Assembly: GCA_031548435.1 (NCBI GenBank)
Contig: JAVBRA010000006.1
Coordinates: forward strand, 62,001-126,000
Direction of reading: 5' to 3'
Length of the DNA stretch: 64,000 nt
Origin: JAVBRA01 sp031548435
GTDB taxonomy: Bacteria; Bacteroidota; Bacteroidia; Bacteroidales; Rikenellaceae
Below the pieces are notes generated by a model. The model had not been told where the DNA came from. It did no database searches and saw only the letters and a list, made by a program, of their open reading frames with translations. Both the position numbers and the translations under genes were made by a program. This document shows positions 32,439 to 41,051 of the stretch, piece after piece. Within the stretch, counting starts at the first letter, position 1. Each line of letters begins with the position of its first letter.

Positions 32439-33461
32439 ATGAATTCACAAAACCTCCGCATTCGAATGAAATTACCGGTAAAAAGAATCGCCAGATGGCT
32501 CGGGGCTGCGCTCGTATTGGGCGTTGCGTTCACGGGCTGTTACAAAGAGGACACCTCGGACTGTTTCAACACGCTTGAGGTCAGTTTCCGGCTTGCCAAA
32601 GGCGGGACGACGAACCTGTTTCCCACGGAGGTCGAATCTGTTTCCGTGTTCGTGTTCGACGAGAACGGGATTTATGTCGGGCGGTGGGACGAGTTCGACC
32701 GTTCGAAGTTCACGGCCGACTATGTGATGAAGGTCGACCTGGCCGACCCCGGCAAATACAGCCTCGTGGCATGGGGAGGATTGCACGACGATCATTACAG
32801 GCTTTATGTCAATGGCGCCGAAAGCGCCCCGGTGCCGGGAGTGACCACCCGCGACCAACTGTTGGTGTGGCTCCAGCGCAGAGATGGGATTTTGTTCGGC
32901 TCGCAACGCAGCATCATCGATTACCATCAGGCCAACCAATACCACGGTTGCGCCGAGGACGTGGAGATCATCCGCGCCCAACGAGTTACCAGGACGGAGA
33001 TCAACCTGACGAAAAACTCCAACACGCTACGCCTGACGCTGGAAGGACTGCCCAAGTCCGCCGGCGGAGACTACAGCAACATCGAAATGTACCTTGAGGC
33101 GGTCAATGGCCGTTGCGACTACAGCAACATCATCCCCTCGTCGGCCGGCTGCCTGACCTACCTGCCGCAGAACAGCACCGTGGACGGCGCCGATGCGCTG
33201 CACACCGACATCTACACCCAGCGGCTGGTGTTTCACGAGAACGGGGGCGCGGCTTACCGGCTTGTGATCCGTGACACCGAGTCCGGAGCGACGCTCTTCG
33301 ACGACGACATCCTCAAAAACTATATCCGCAAGGTTCCGGCCTATTCGACCCAGCAGGCCGTGGACAACGAAGACCTGTACCAGATCACGCTAACGGTGCG
33401 GATCGGGGTGACGGTGACCATCAACGGATGGGATCTCAACTCAGGCGGAAGCAACCTGTAG
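32439..33461 (+). CDS. FimB/Mfa2-family fimbrial anchor lipoprotein
   Basis: This 340-residue protein (ATG 32439; ATG 32466 is an alternative) has a lipobox at Cys34 (GVAFTGC). It shows the family pattern of Mfa2/FimB: the early CFNTLEVSFRL, the VESVSVFVFDENGIYVGRWD strand, the Y-S-L-V-A-W-G-G motif (KYSLVAWGGLHDDHY) and EINLTKNSNTLRLTLEGLP. Such proteins anchor the fimbria to the outer membrane and limit its length. Position just after the major subunit agrees. Confidence 0.88.
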   Translation: MNSQNLRIRMKLPVKRIARWLGAALVLGVAFTGCYKEDTSDCFNTLEVSFRLAKGGTTNLFPTEVESVSVFVFDENGIYVGRWDEFDRSKFTADYVMKVDLADPGKYSLVAWGGLHDDHYRLYVNGAESAPVPGVTTRDQLLVWLQRRDGILFGSQRSIIDYHQANQYHGCAEDVEIIRAQRVTRTEINLTKNSNTLRLTLEGLPKSAGGDYSNIEMYLEAVNGRCDYSNIIPSSAGCLTYLPQNSTVDGADALHTDIYTQRLVFHENGGAAYRLVIRDTESGATLFDDDILKNYIRKVPAYSTQQAVDNEDLYQITLTVRIGVTVTINGWDLNSGGSNL

Positions 33462-33571
33462 CAATCCGATGCTTCGCGCGAAGGCTCCCCAAAAGCCTCC
33501 GGCCGCGAACCGAAATATACGCCAAGTCTCAACCTCCCCGCCGACCACGGGGCAACCAAAAGCGAACGACA

Positions 33572-36298
33572 ATGAAATATAATCGTAATATGATCGAGTT
33601 TTCCCGGTTCACCGCATGGATGTTGGCGGCTTTGTTGCTGCTGGCCTCGTGCGCCAAAGAAACGCTCGTCGCTCCGGGCACGGAGTCGGGCGATGGGGAA
33701 GAGGTGGAGGTGCAGTTCAGGATAGGCTTGCCCGCACTCCCCGCCGAGGATGCCGCGACCAAAGCGGGAACGGACGTCGGGCCAGGAAACATTTATTTAG
33801 GCAATTATCCCCAAACCCAGCTCTCTACTGCGGACGTGCTGGTGTTCGACCGGAACCTGAAATTTGTTGATCATAAACAGGGGAACAGTCTCTCCCAAAC
33901 CGGTTCCATCGCTACCTTCAGCACTACGCTTAAAGCCAGCCGGAACACCGGAGACAACTACCGTATCATGGTATTGGCCAACTTCCGTGAAAGGCTTGCC
34001 GTGCTTTTTGGAACGGCAAACCTCGGCGGGCATAAGGGCGAAACGTACGACCAGATATGCGCCCTGCTCAATGACGCCATGACTTGGAATGTCGACGCTC
34101 TCTTGTTTAAATTTGCGATGTGGGGTGAGTTCGAAGATTTTGTCGTGATCAGCAAGGCGACCACCAATACGCTTCCGACCATGACCTTGCTTCGGGCCTG
34201 GGCCCGTATTGATGTGGGGTTAAATTCCAACGGCGTTCAGTATGTGGGCGGAAACCCGGACAATGGCGTGGTGTACGAAGAGATGTCCAACTTTGAGATC
34301 AGAGAGTTGTGTTTGTACAAGCCCAATACACGGTACAGCATTGCCCCCCAAAGGAACAAGTATAGTTTTCAGAACAAGTGTGTGACGGATCTGACCATCC
34401 CGGCGTCTCCCGCCACATCCGATTCTTATTTCCGGTGGCATAATCAACTGACCGAGGGGAATGGGTACTCATTAGGATACATCTTTCTTCCCGAAACCGA
34501 CGTCGACCTGAAAAACGGCGCGGGTAAGCGTTTCGACGACAAGCACCTTCAGCGTGCGGCGCTGGTGGTGGGCGGCAAATACAACGGCAGCCCGAACGTA
34601 ACGTACTACCGCATCGATTTCCGCGATCCGGGGAGCGCCACCCCCGACAAGCTGTATGACATCCTGCGCAACCATTGCTATCAGATCGTCATTACCAAAG
34701 TGTCGGACGAAGGGTACCCCACCCCCGACGAGGCCTACAACTCCATGGACACGAGGATCGACGCCACGATCGTGAAATGGACGCCCGCACCCGTGGCCGT
34801 GGTTTTCGACGGGCAGTATTACATGAAGCTCAACCACGACAAGATTGTGGTGGGCAGCGAGGGGGCGACTGTCAGTATTCCGGTTCACGTCCATACCAAC
34901 CACCCTAATGGCGCCAGCTGCGGGATGATCATCGATCTTGCGACGGGCAACTATCCCAGCCTTGTGTGGGTGACCGGCTACTATCAGTCCGATTCCCATG
35001 ACGGCATTGCTACCGGGCACATGTTGCGCAACTATTCGGAGATACTGCCCAACAACACTGGCAGCAATCGCACGATTCGCGAAATGTTCACTGCAGGGAA
35101 CATGCAGTATGCCTTTTTCGTGGAGCAGAGCAAGAACCCCTGGCTGGTGACTACGCCGCAGAATCCGTATCTTCCCGACGGCGCGGTTCATGCGCTGGAC
35201 GTCACGGCCATCACCGACTGGACGGTTGAGGTCAAGATGGGCACGAACGATGCCGGAGCGGTTGCCCAATTGCTCACCACCAAAGGCACGAAAGGATCTT
35301 CGAAGGTTTATTTCCGAACGATCGCCACGATCGCCAATTATCCTTCCGTAACCCTTGTATTCAGAGATCCGAAAGGTGTAAATCCCTCTAAGGAGGTAAC
35401 TTTAACGATTAATATGCCGGTTTCTTACAGGTTCGCCAAATCCAACATCGTACTCGGCCCTGTTGTCGGTGGCGAACAGACGCTGACCTTTGCATCTTCG
35501 CTCAACGGGTCGGTAGACCATAAAGGAACTATTATTCCGGCCAATGTACAGGGATTGCTGTTCAAGTGGGGGTCGCTCTTTGGCATTGCCGGCACCCGCT
35601 CCGGGACGGGTAATGATGCATATTCCAGCTCGTCGCACCTCAAATTCAAACCCGAAGGGCTCTCTGGCGGATCTTCCTGGGCAAGCGTGCCTTCGGTATA
35701 CGATCTTGCCGACGATGGCAATACGAGCAAAAACAATAATAATCTGAGCCTGTTCCTTGACCAGTTATATTATCCGTCCGGGTACAACCTGAGTGCGGGA
35801 ACGGGAGATATCTGCCGCTACATGACTTATAAGGGGTGGGTTCCGCCCGGGACGAAATGGAGAATTCCCACGTATGATGATTTCCGTCAGCTTTATAATG
35901 AGGCTGCAATGATCAATGCTCAGAAGAACTATGTTGTAGGCCCATGGAGCAACATCAAAACGACGATTACCGGCAGCGGGGAGTTCCAGATGCCCAGCGG
36001 GGTATATACCGGGATAGGGATCAATTCCATTTCATGGACCCCGGAAAGCGTGGGGGCTACCATCGAAAATACACCCATGGGCGTGATATTTCTGCCTGCA
36101 AATGCGACGCGGGATTATTCGGGGACTCTTATGGGGGTAGGAACTGACGGTTATTATTATTCGTCGACGCCATATTATGAGTATGAGGGTTCCCCTTCAA
36201 GGGATGCCAGGAATATGGCCATAAGATCCACGGGGTCATGGGAATCGATGACCAACAGGGCATATGCCTATCCCATTCGTTGCATCCGGTACGAATAA
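33572..36298 (+). CDS. Large fimbrial tip-like lipoprotein with FISUMP-type C terminus
   Basis: ATG 33572 gives 908 residues, with the lipid Cys27 (LLLLASC). The N-terminal half resembles fimbrilin/FimB-type modules (VEVQFRIGLPALPAE ... STADVLVFDRNLKFVDHKQG, YRIMVLANFRERL; YDILRNHCYQIVITKVSDEG). The middle has beta-sandwich repeats (TDWTVEVKMGTND). The C-terminal ~210 residues (TKWRIPTYDDFRQLYNEA ... TPMGVIFLPANATRD ... GYYYSSTPY ... YPIRCIRYE) have the layout of the Fibrobacter succinogenes major paralogous (FISUMP) domain, a lectin-fold-like module. It is probably an accessory tip adhesin. Confidence 0.75.
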   Translation: MKYNRNMIEFSRFTAWMLAALLLLASCAKETLVAPGTESGDGEEVEVQFRIGLPALPAEDAATKAGTDVGPGNIYLGNYPQTQLSTADVLVFDRNLKFVDHKQGNSLSQTGSIATFSTTLKASRNTGDNYRIMVLANFRERLAVLFGTANLGGHKGETYDQICALLNDAMTWNVDALLFKFAMWGEFEDFVVISKATTNTLPTMTLLRAWARIDVGLNSNGVQYVGGNPDNGVVYEEMSNFEIRELCLYKPNTRYSIAPQRNKYSFQNKCVTDLTIPASPATSDSYFRWHNQLTEGNGYSLGYIFLPETDVDLKNGAGKRFDDKHLQRAALVVGGKYNGSPNVTYYRIDFRDPGSATPDKLYDILRNHCYQIVITKVSDEGYPTPDEAYNSMDTRIDATIVKWTPAPVAVVFDGQYYMKLNHDKIVVGSEGATVSIPVHVHTNHPNGASCGMIIDLATGNYPSLVWVTGYYQSDSHDGIATGHMLRNYSEILPNNTGSNRTIREMFTAGNMQYAFFVEQSKNPWLVTTPQNPYLPDGAVHALDVTAITDWTVEVKMGTNDAGAVAQLLTTKGTKGSSKVYFRTIATIANYPSVTLVFRDPKGVNPSKEVTLTINMPVSYRFAKSNIVLGPVVGGEQTLTFASSLNGSVDHKGTIIPANVQGLLFKWGSLFGIAGTRSGTGNDAYSSSSHLKFKPEGLSGGSSWASVPSVYDLADDGNTSKNNNNLSLFLDQLYYPSGYNLSAGTGDICRYMTYKGWVPPGTKWRIPTYDDFRQLYNEAAMINAQKNYVVGPWSNIKTTITGSGEFQMPSGVYTGIGINSISWTPESVGATIENTPMGVIFLPANATRDYSGTLMGVGTDGYYYSSTPYYEYEGSPSRDARNMAIRSTGSWESMTNRAYAYPIRCIRYE

Positions 36299-36317
36299 CG
36301 GAGAATTTCTTGGAGAG

Positions 36318-38798
36318 ATGAATAAAATTGAATTACAGCGATCTATGAAGAATATAAATAGCATTAAGACGGTTTGTTTTGTCCTCGGGGTGGTGTTCAC
36401 GGGCAGGCGTGCGGCGTTCGCATGGCTTGCCGGCGCGGGCCTGCTGCTGGCGGGCTGTTCGACCGAAGAGTTGGTGTCGCCGCCCGATCCGGGTTCCGGA
36501 ACCGATGGCCGGAACGTGGAAATCGTGCTGGAGATTCCCGGCGCCACCGTGCCCACCAAAGCCATAGACGAAAACGGGGTCAGAACCCTGGATGTGCTTG
36601 TGTTCGATGTGGCAGCCAACGGCGAGGAGACTTTTGCCGAGTACAAAGAGGGCGCCTCGTTGGGGCCTTACGTGGCCGAAGACATTTACCGGATCAAATT
36701 CACCGCCCCCCTGACTGCCGGCAATGACAAGCGGGTGGCGGTGATTGCGAATATCCGTAATGTGGTGGCCCCGCTGTTTACCGGCGCCTCGCCCAGGTAC
36801 ACCGCCGGAGCCCTGAAGACGGATATTCTGAAAGACCTGATTGCCACCACCGCCGATTTCGGGGGGTATATCCCCATGTATGGAGAAACCGCGAAGCTGA
36901 ACATCTCTCCCGGGATGAAGATCGACGACACGCACAACGGCGGATTGAAGCTGATCCGTATGGCGGCGAGCGTGGAGATTATGAATAACATCCCCGAGTT
37001 CCAGGTCACCCGAATGTGGATGTACCACTATCCGGCCAAAGGATATGTCGCTCCCCAATGGAATGCGTCTACCGGGCGGGTGGATATGAACGTCGCCACG
37101 CAGCCCAACATCAATGAAGTGGCATCCGGATGGTTCTCTGCTTTCGAGAGCGGGAGCATTATGACGAGTCCGTCTTATATGCTTGAAAATAAGGTGCGGT
37201 CGACGAGCCAGTCATCCAACAACAACACCTGCCTTGTGATCGGGGGCAAGATCCTTTCGGGGCCGCACGCAACCAGCGAAGAGCAGTTCTACCGGGTGGA
37301 TTTCACCTACGACGGAACGACCGGCGAACAGAAGGGGGAGTTGATGCCGATATTGCGGAACCACAAGTACCTCGTTTCGCTCGACAAACTCGAAGGACGG
37401 GGCTATGCGAGCGAAGCCGAGGCCGTGCGCACGTACACGGTGATATCGAACCTGAGGGCGCACACCATCTATTACGATCAGAGCGTGCTCCAAAATATCA
37501 ATTTCAACGGCCAGAACATGCTTGGCGTGCAGGATGCCGAGCTGACATTCGACTGGATCGGCCGCCCGCAGAAAAACCAGGTGGTTACAGATTATGAATA
37601 TTCCGGATGGAAAGTGTTGGGAGTGACCGATTCTCCTGTCGCGGGAGCGGGCAGCACGGTCAACTGGCTGTCGTGCAAAACCGAGACGGCGGCGACAACG
37701 CGCCTGAAAGACAACCTGATCATCGAGCCGATGGTGAACCTCGACCCGCAGTCGGTTCACCCGGAGCGTGTGGCCTACATCCACCTCAAGGCCGGGCGCC
37801 TGACGCACATGATCAAGGTGACGCAGACCCCCGCGCCCGACGAGGTGAATTCGTACAAAACACACCTGTCCAACACCTATATCGTGCGGCCGGGCTCAAA
37901 GCCGATGCTGATTCCGGTGGCGCAGGCCAACAACGCCGATATGATGACCATCCGGCGACAGATTGCCGCCGCCGACGTCCTCACGGGCAATATGGTCTGG
38001 ACCGACAGCCCCAAAGGAATGTCGCCTGACGGGCCGGTGGAGTTTGTCAAGGGAGCGGCCAACACCTATACGGGCGGAACCATGGGGTCGAACGGCTATC
38101 TGCTGGTGGTTCCCGGCTGTGTGGAAGGGAATGCGGTGGGCGAGATCAGAACAAGCGGCGGGAGCAAATGGGCGTGGCTCATTTGGACTACGGATTACAA
38201 TCCGGATGTGGCGGCAAGCCGGAGGGTGAACCAGAACAACGGCGTCCGCTTCATGGACCGCCACCTGGGTGCGTTGGTGAACAACGCCGCTGCGGCGAAC
38301 GCCGACTATTCCAACACAGGCTTGTGGTACTGGCACAGTTACCATATCCCGTTGGCCAAACATATGTATAATGCGGATGGTTCTGCCTTTTCCATGTCGA
38401 ATTTCCCTTGGTACTACACAACCGACTGGTCTATTTATGCCAATTTCGGATGGTGGGGCTATCCCAAGACCGGTTTCGACCCGTGCCCCAAGGGATGGCA
38501 GGTGCCTTCCTTCAGTAATTTTTCGGGGCTTTCGACCGCCAACCGGGGGACGTTCTACAAGGGGTATACCTGGGATGGAGCGATCGCAGGACAACCGGCC
38601 ATCGGTTATTTTCCCGCCTCGGGAGAGGGCGATCCTTTTTATGACGTAGGCGTGGTAGGTGCCTGTTGGGTGATTGAACACGACGGGGATATCTGTGGCA
38701 GTGGGGTCTCGTTTGATAGTGAGGAGGTCTGTTTTGAGTTTCTCGGCTATGATGGTGATGTTGATCCCGTCCGTTGCGTTCAGTATCCTCCGACATAA
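36318..38798 (+). CDS. Second large fimbrial tip-like lipoprotein with FISUMP-type C terminus
   Basis: ATG 36318 gives 826 residues; the lipid Cys is residue 47 (GLLLAGC). The N terminus follows the same plan as the upstream gene (VEIVLEIPGATVPTKAIDEN; LDVLVFDVAANGEE; VAVIANIRNVVAP; PILRNHKYLVSLDKLEGRGY-like MPILRNHKYLVSLDKLEG). The C terminus (RFMDRHLGALVN ... FDPCPKGWQVPSFSNF ... IGYFPASGEGDP ... DVDPVRCVQYPP) again has the FISUMP layout. It starts 19 bp after its paralogue and is the last gene of the operon; a terminator follows at 38921. Probably an alternative or second tip adhesin. Confidence 0.75.
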   Translation: MNKIELQRSMKNINSIKTVCFVLGVVFTGRRAAFAWLAGAGLLLAGCSTEELVSPPDPGSGTDGRNVEIVLEIPGATVPTKAIDENGVRTLDVLVFDVAANGEETFAEYKEGASLGPYVAEDIYRIKFTAPLTAGNDKRVAVIANIRNVVAPLFTGASPRYTAGALKTDILKDLIATTADFGGYIPMYGETAKLNISPGMKIDDTHNGGLKLIRMAASVEIMNNIPEFQVTRMWMYHYPAKGYVAPQWNASTGRVDMNVATQPNINEVASGWFSAFESGSIMTSPSYMLENKVRSTSQSSNNNTCLVIGGKILSGPHATSEEQFYRVDFTYDGTTGEQKGELMPILRNHKYLVSLDKLEGRGYASEAEAVRTYTVISNLRAHTIYYDQSVLQNINFNGQNMLGVQDAELTFDWIGRPQKNQVVTDYEYSGWKVLGVTDSPVAGAGSTVNWLSCKTETAATTRLKDNLIIEPMVNLDPQSVHPERVAYIHLKAGRLTHMIKVTQTPAPDEVNSYKTHLSNTYIVRPGSKPMLIPVAQANNADMMTIRRQIAAADVLTGNMVWTDSPKGMSPDGPVEFVKGAANTYTGGTMGSNGYLLVVPGCVEGNAVGEIRTSGGSKWAWLIWTTDYNPDVAASRRVNQNNGVRFMDRHLGALVNNAAAANADYSNTGLWYWHSYHIPLAKHMYNADGSAFSMSNFPWYYTTDWSIYANFGWWGYPKTGFDPCPKGWQVPSFSNFSGLSTANRGTFYKGYTWDGAIAGQPAIGYFPASGEGDPFYDVGVVGACWVIEHDGDICGSGVSFDSEEVCFEFLGYDGDVDPVRCVQYPPT

Positions 38799-38920
38799 TA
38801 TTCGTTGAAAATAAGGCACAAGGGCGACACAAACGTTTGATTTTGTTTATTGGTTGACAGACGGTCGGTAAAATAACTCTATTGGGTTGAGGTCATTTTA
38901 TCCGCTTGGTGTTGCCGCTC

Positions 38921-38958
38921 ACCCCGCAGGTTTTTGGGTTGACCTGCGGGGTTCTTTT
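38921..38958 (+). terminator. Terminator of the fimbrial operon
   Basis: An 11-bp perfect stem (38921-38931 ACCCCGCAGGT with 38942-38952) with a 10-nt loop is followed by TCTTTT. Confidence 0.8.
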
Positions 38959-39008
38959 GTTCCGGGGCCTGTGCCGTTTGACTTCTTGTGGGCTGATGCA
39001 TTGAAAAC

Positions 39009-39046
39009 GAACCGCGGGGATAAGGCTTGCCTTATCCCCGCGGTTC
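39009..39046 (-). terminator. Terminator of the GH20 hexosaminidase gene
   Basis: A 17-bp perfect stem (39009-39025 with 39030-39046) with loop CTTG lies 17 bp past the stop of the minus-strand gene and is followed there by GTTTTC. Confidence 0.8.
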
Positions 39047-39062
39047 GTTCAGCCGTCCGGCC

Positions 39063-40919
39063 TTATTGCTGCCAGTTCTCGCGCGGCGACTTCTCTTTGA
39101 CAATGGTGTTGACCACGCTGCTGCGGCGGCCGTCGGGCAGGAACACCGCGCTGCGTACCACGATGCCCGGCGTCGGGGCGATGGGGCCGGTGTACAGGGC
39201 CGATTGCGGCGTGGGTTCGGTGCCGTCGGTGGTGTAGCGGATCTGGCCGATTGTCCAGCTGTTGCCGATGGAGAGCGTCTCGCCCGCCTTCACGAACACC
39301 GACGAGGGGGCCTCGGGCGTGGGGATGCGGTAGCCGATGCCCTCGGCCCGGAAGCGCCCCATCTCGTGGATGAGCCGGCCCTTGAAATCGTTCCAGTTCT
39401 TCGCTTCCCTGGGCGACCAGGCGATCTCGGAAAGGGCGCAGATGCGCGGGTAGAGCAGATAGTCCCACACCTGTTTATTGGCTGTGAACTCGGCCCACAT
39501 GTTGCCCTGCACGCCCAGAATGTATTTTTCCTGCTCGGGGGTCAGGTCGGGGTGCACCGGCTCGAAGTTGTAGGTTTTTTCGAACGGAGTGTAATATCCG
39601 ATGGCCAGTGGTTCGGTGTCGGGGCTGGCGTAGTAGGCGTCGAAATACATGTGCGAGTAGGGGCACATGATGGCGTAGTGTCCCGACTGGGCGGCTTTCA
39701 CCCCGCTCGACGTGCCGAGCCACGACATGATGATGGCGTTGGGCGACAGGCCTCCTTCCATGATCTCTTCCCAGCCGATCATCTTCTTCCCCTTGGAGGT
39801 GACGAAGGCGTCGATCCGTTCGATGAAGTAGTTTTGCAGTTGGGCGGTGGTGGTCAGTCCCTCGTCCTTCATGCGCTGCTGGCAGGCGGGGCATTGTTCC
39901 CAAGCGGCGTGCGGGGCTTCGTCGCCGCCCACGTGGAAGTATTGCGAGGGGAACAGCTCCATCATTTCGGTCAGCACGTCCTCGATGAACTCGAACGTGG
40001 ATTCCTTTCCGGCGCAGCAGAGGTCTTTCGACACGCCCCACACTTTACGCACCTCGAACGGCCCTCCGGTCTCGAACGACTGCGGGAAGCACGCCAGATG
40101 GTTGTAGGCGGTGATGGCCGCCACGAAATGGCCCGGCATCTCGAACTCGGGCACCACCTCGATATGGCGGCTGGCGGCATAGGCAACCACTTCCCTGATC
40201 TCTTCCTGTGTGTAGTAGCCTCCGTAACGGATGGTGTCCACGTCTTTGGTGCGGCTGGGGCCGATCTGGGTGCCGTCGCGCCAGCTGCCGATTTCGGTCA
40301 GCAGGGGGTATTTCTTGATCTCGATGCGCCAGCCCTGGTCGTCGGTCAGGTGCCAGTGCAGGATGTTGAGCTTGTAGTAGGCCATCTCGTCGATCACGCC
40401 CTTGATGTAGTTGACCGGGAAGAAGTGGCGGCAGCTGTCGAACAGCAACCCGCGCCAACCGAACCGGGGCTCATCGGCGATGTGCGTGCAGGGAATCCGG
40501 CCGGGGGCCTGGCCGTCCAGGGGCAGCAACTGGCACAGCGTCTGCATGCCGTAGAACAGGCCCGCGTCCTGCCCGGTAATCCGGATCGAGTTGGAATCCA
40601 CGTCGAGGGTATAGCCTTCGGGGGCGGACGAGTCGCCCGAGGCGGCGATCAGCCGGATGGCGTTGTCGGGCTTTTGCCTGCGGAATGCTTCGACCTTCAG
40701 CGTCAGTCCGCACCGCTGTTTGATGGCGGCGGCCAGCAGTTCGGCCGAGCGTTTGGCATCGTCGTTTTTGTTGGGGTAGAGGATCTTCGTGTCGGAATTG
40801 ACGGTGAAAAAACCGGCCCGTTCCTCTTCCGAGACGGGTTTCGGGATCACGTTCACCGCGGCCGAGGCGTGCGCCGACAAAACGATGAGGCAGAGCAGAA
40901 TGAAAAGTCGTTTGATCAT
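39063..40919 (-). CDS. Beta-N-acetylhexosaminidase (GH20), exported
   Basis: This 618-residue protein has a signal peptide (MIKRLFILLCLIVLSAHASA). The GH20b N-terminal domain is at about 23-145. The TIM-barrel catalytic domain starts at PRFGWRGLLFDSCRHFFPV with the Asp-Glu pair D333-E334 (HVGGDEAPHAAWEQ), which performs substrate-assisted hydrolysis of terminal GlcNAc/GalNAc. It ends in a chitobiase-C-like domain (IRYTTDGTEPTPQSALYTGP). It acts in periplasm or at the surface, likely on mucin or host glycans or peptidoglycan fragments. It is monocistronic, with a consensus promoter at 40953-40984. Confidence 0.93.
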   Translation of the reverse strand: MIKRLFILLCLIVLSAHASAAVNVIPKPVSEEERAGFFTVNSDTKILYPNKNDDAKRSAELLAAAIKQRCGLTLKVEAFRRQKPDNAIRLIAASGDSSAPEGYTLDVDSNSIRITGQDAGLFYGMQTLCQLLPLDGQAPGRIPCTHIADEPRFGWRGLLFDSCRHFFPVNYIKGVIDEMAYYKLNILHWHLTDDQGWRIEIKKYPLLTEIGSWRDGTQIGPSRTKDVDTIRYGGYYTQEEIREVVAYAASRHIEVVPEFEMPGHFVAAITAYNHLACFPQSFETGGPFEVRKVWGVSKDLCCAGKESTFEFIEDVLTEMMELFPSQYFHVGGDEAPHAAWEQCPACQQRMKDEGLTTTAQLQNYFIERIDAFVTSKGKKMIGWEEIMEGGLSPNAIIMSWLGTSSGVKAAQSGHYAIMCPYSHMYFDAYYASPDTEPLAIGYYTPFEKTYNFEPVHPDLTPEQEKYILGVQGNMWAEFTANKQVWDYLLYPRICALSEIAWSPREAKNWNDFKGRLIHEMGRFRAEGIGYRIPTPEAPSSVFVKAGETLSIGNSWTIGQIRYTTDGTEPTPQSALYTGPIAPTPGIVVRSAVFLPDGRRSSVVNTIVKEKSPRENWQQ

Positions 40920-40952
40920 GGGTTATGATGTTTTGGGATTATTTACCAATCA

Positions 40953-40984
40953 CAAATATAACAAACCCCGGGCGGCAAACCAAA
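40953..40984 (-). promoter_or_regulatory. Promoter of the GH20 gene
   Basis: On the minus strand TTTG (40984-40981), a 20-bp spacer and TATATTTG (40960-40953) match the consensus. Predicted start about 40946, giving a leader of about 27 nt. Confidence 0.65.
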
Positions 40985-41037
40985 TTTATCCGCACTTGCC
41001 GACCCCGCCCGATGCATCCAAATCGAAAGTTTTTTTC

Positions 41038-41045
41038 TAATTTTG
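41038..41045 (+). promoter_or_regulatory. -7 box close to the mutS start
   Basis: TAATTTTG fits TAnnTTTG only 7 bp before ATG 41052, which would make the mRNA nearly leaderless. The -33 box is missing, so this may be chance. Confidence 0.3.
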
Positions 41046-41051
41046 AACCCT

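Noticed and set aside
39027..40928. Long plus-strand frame opposite the GH20 gene
   Set aside because: Antisense shadow; the GH20 catalytic motif and promoter are on the minus strand.
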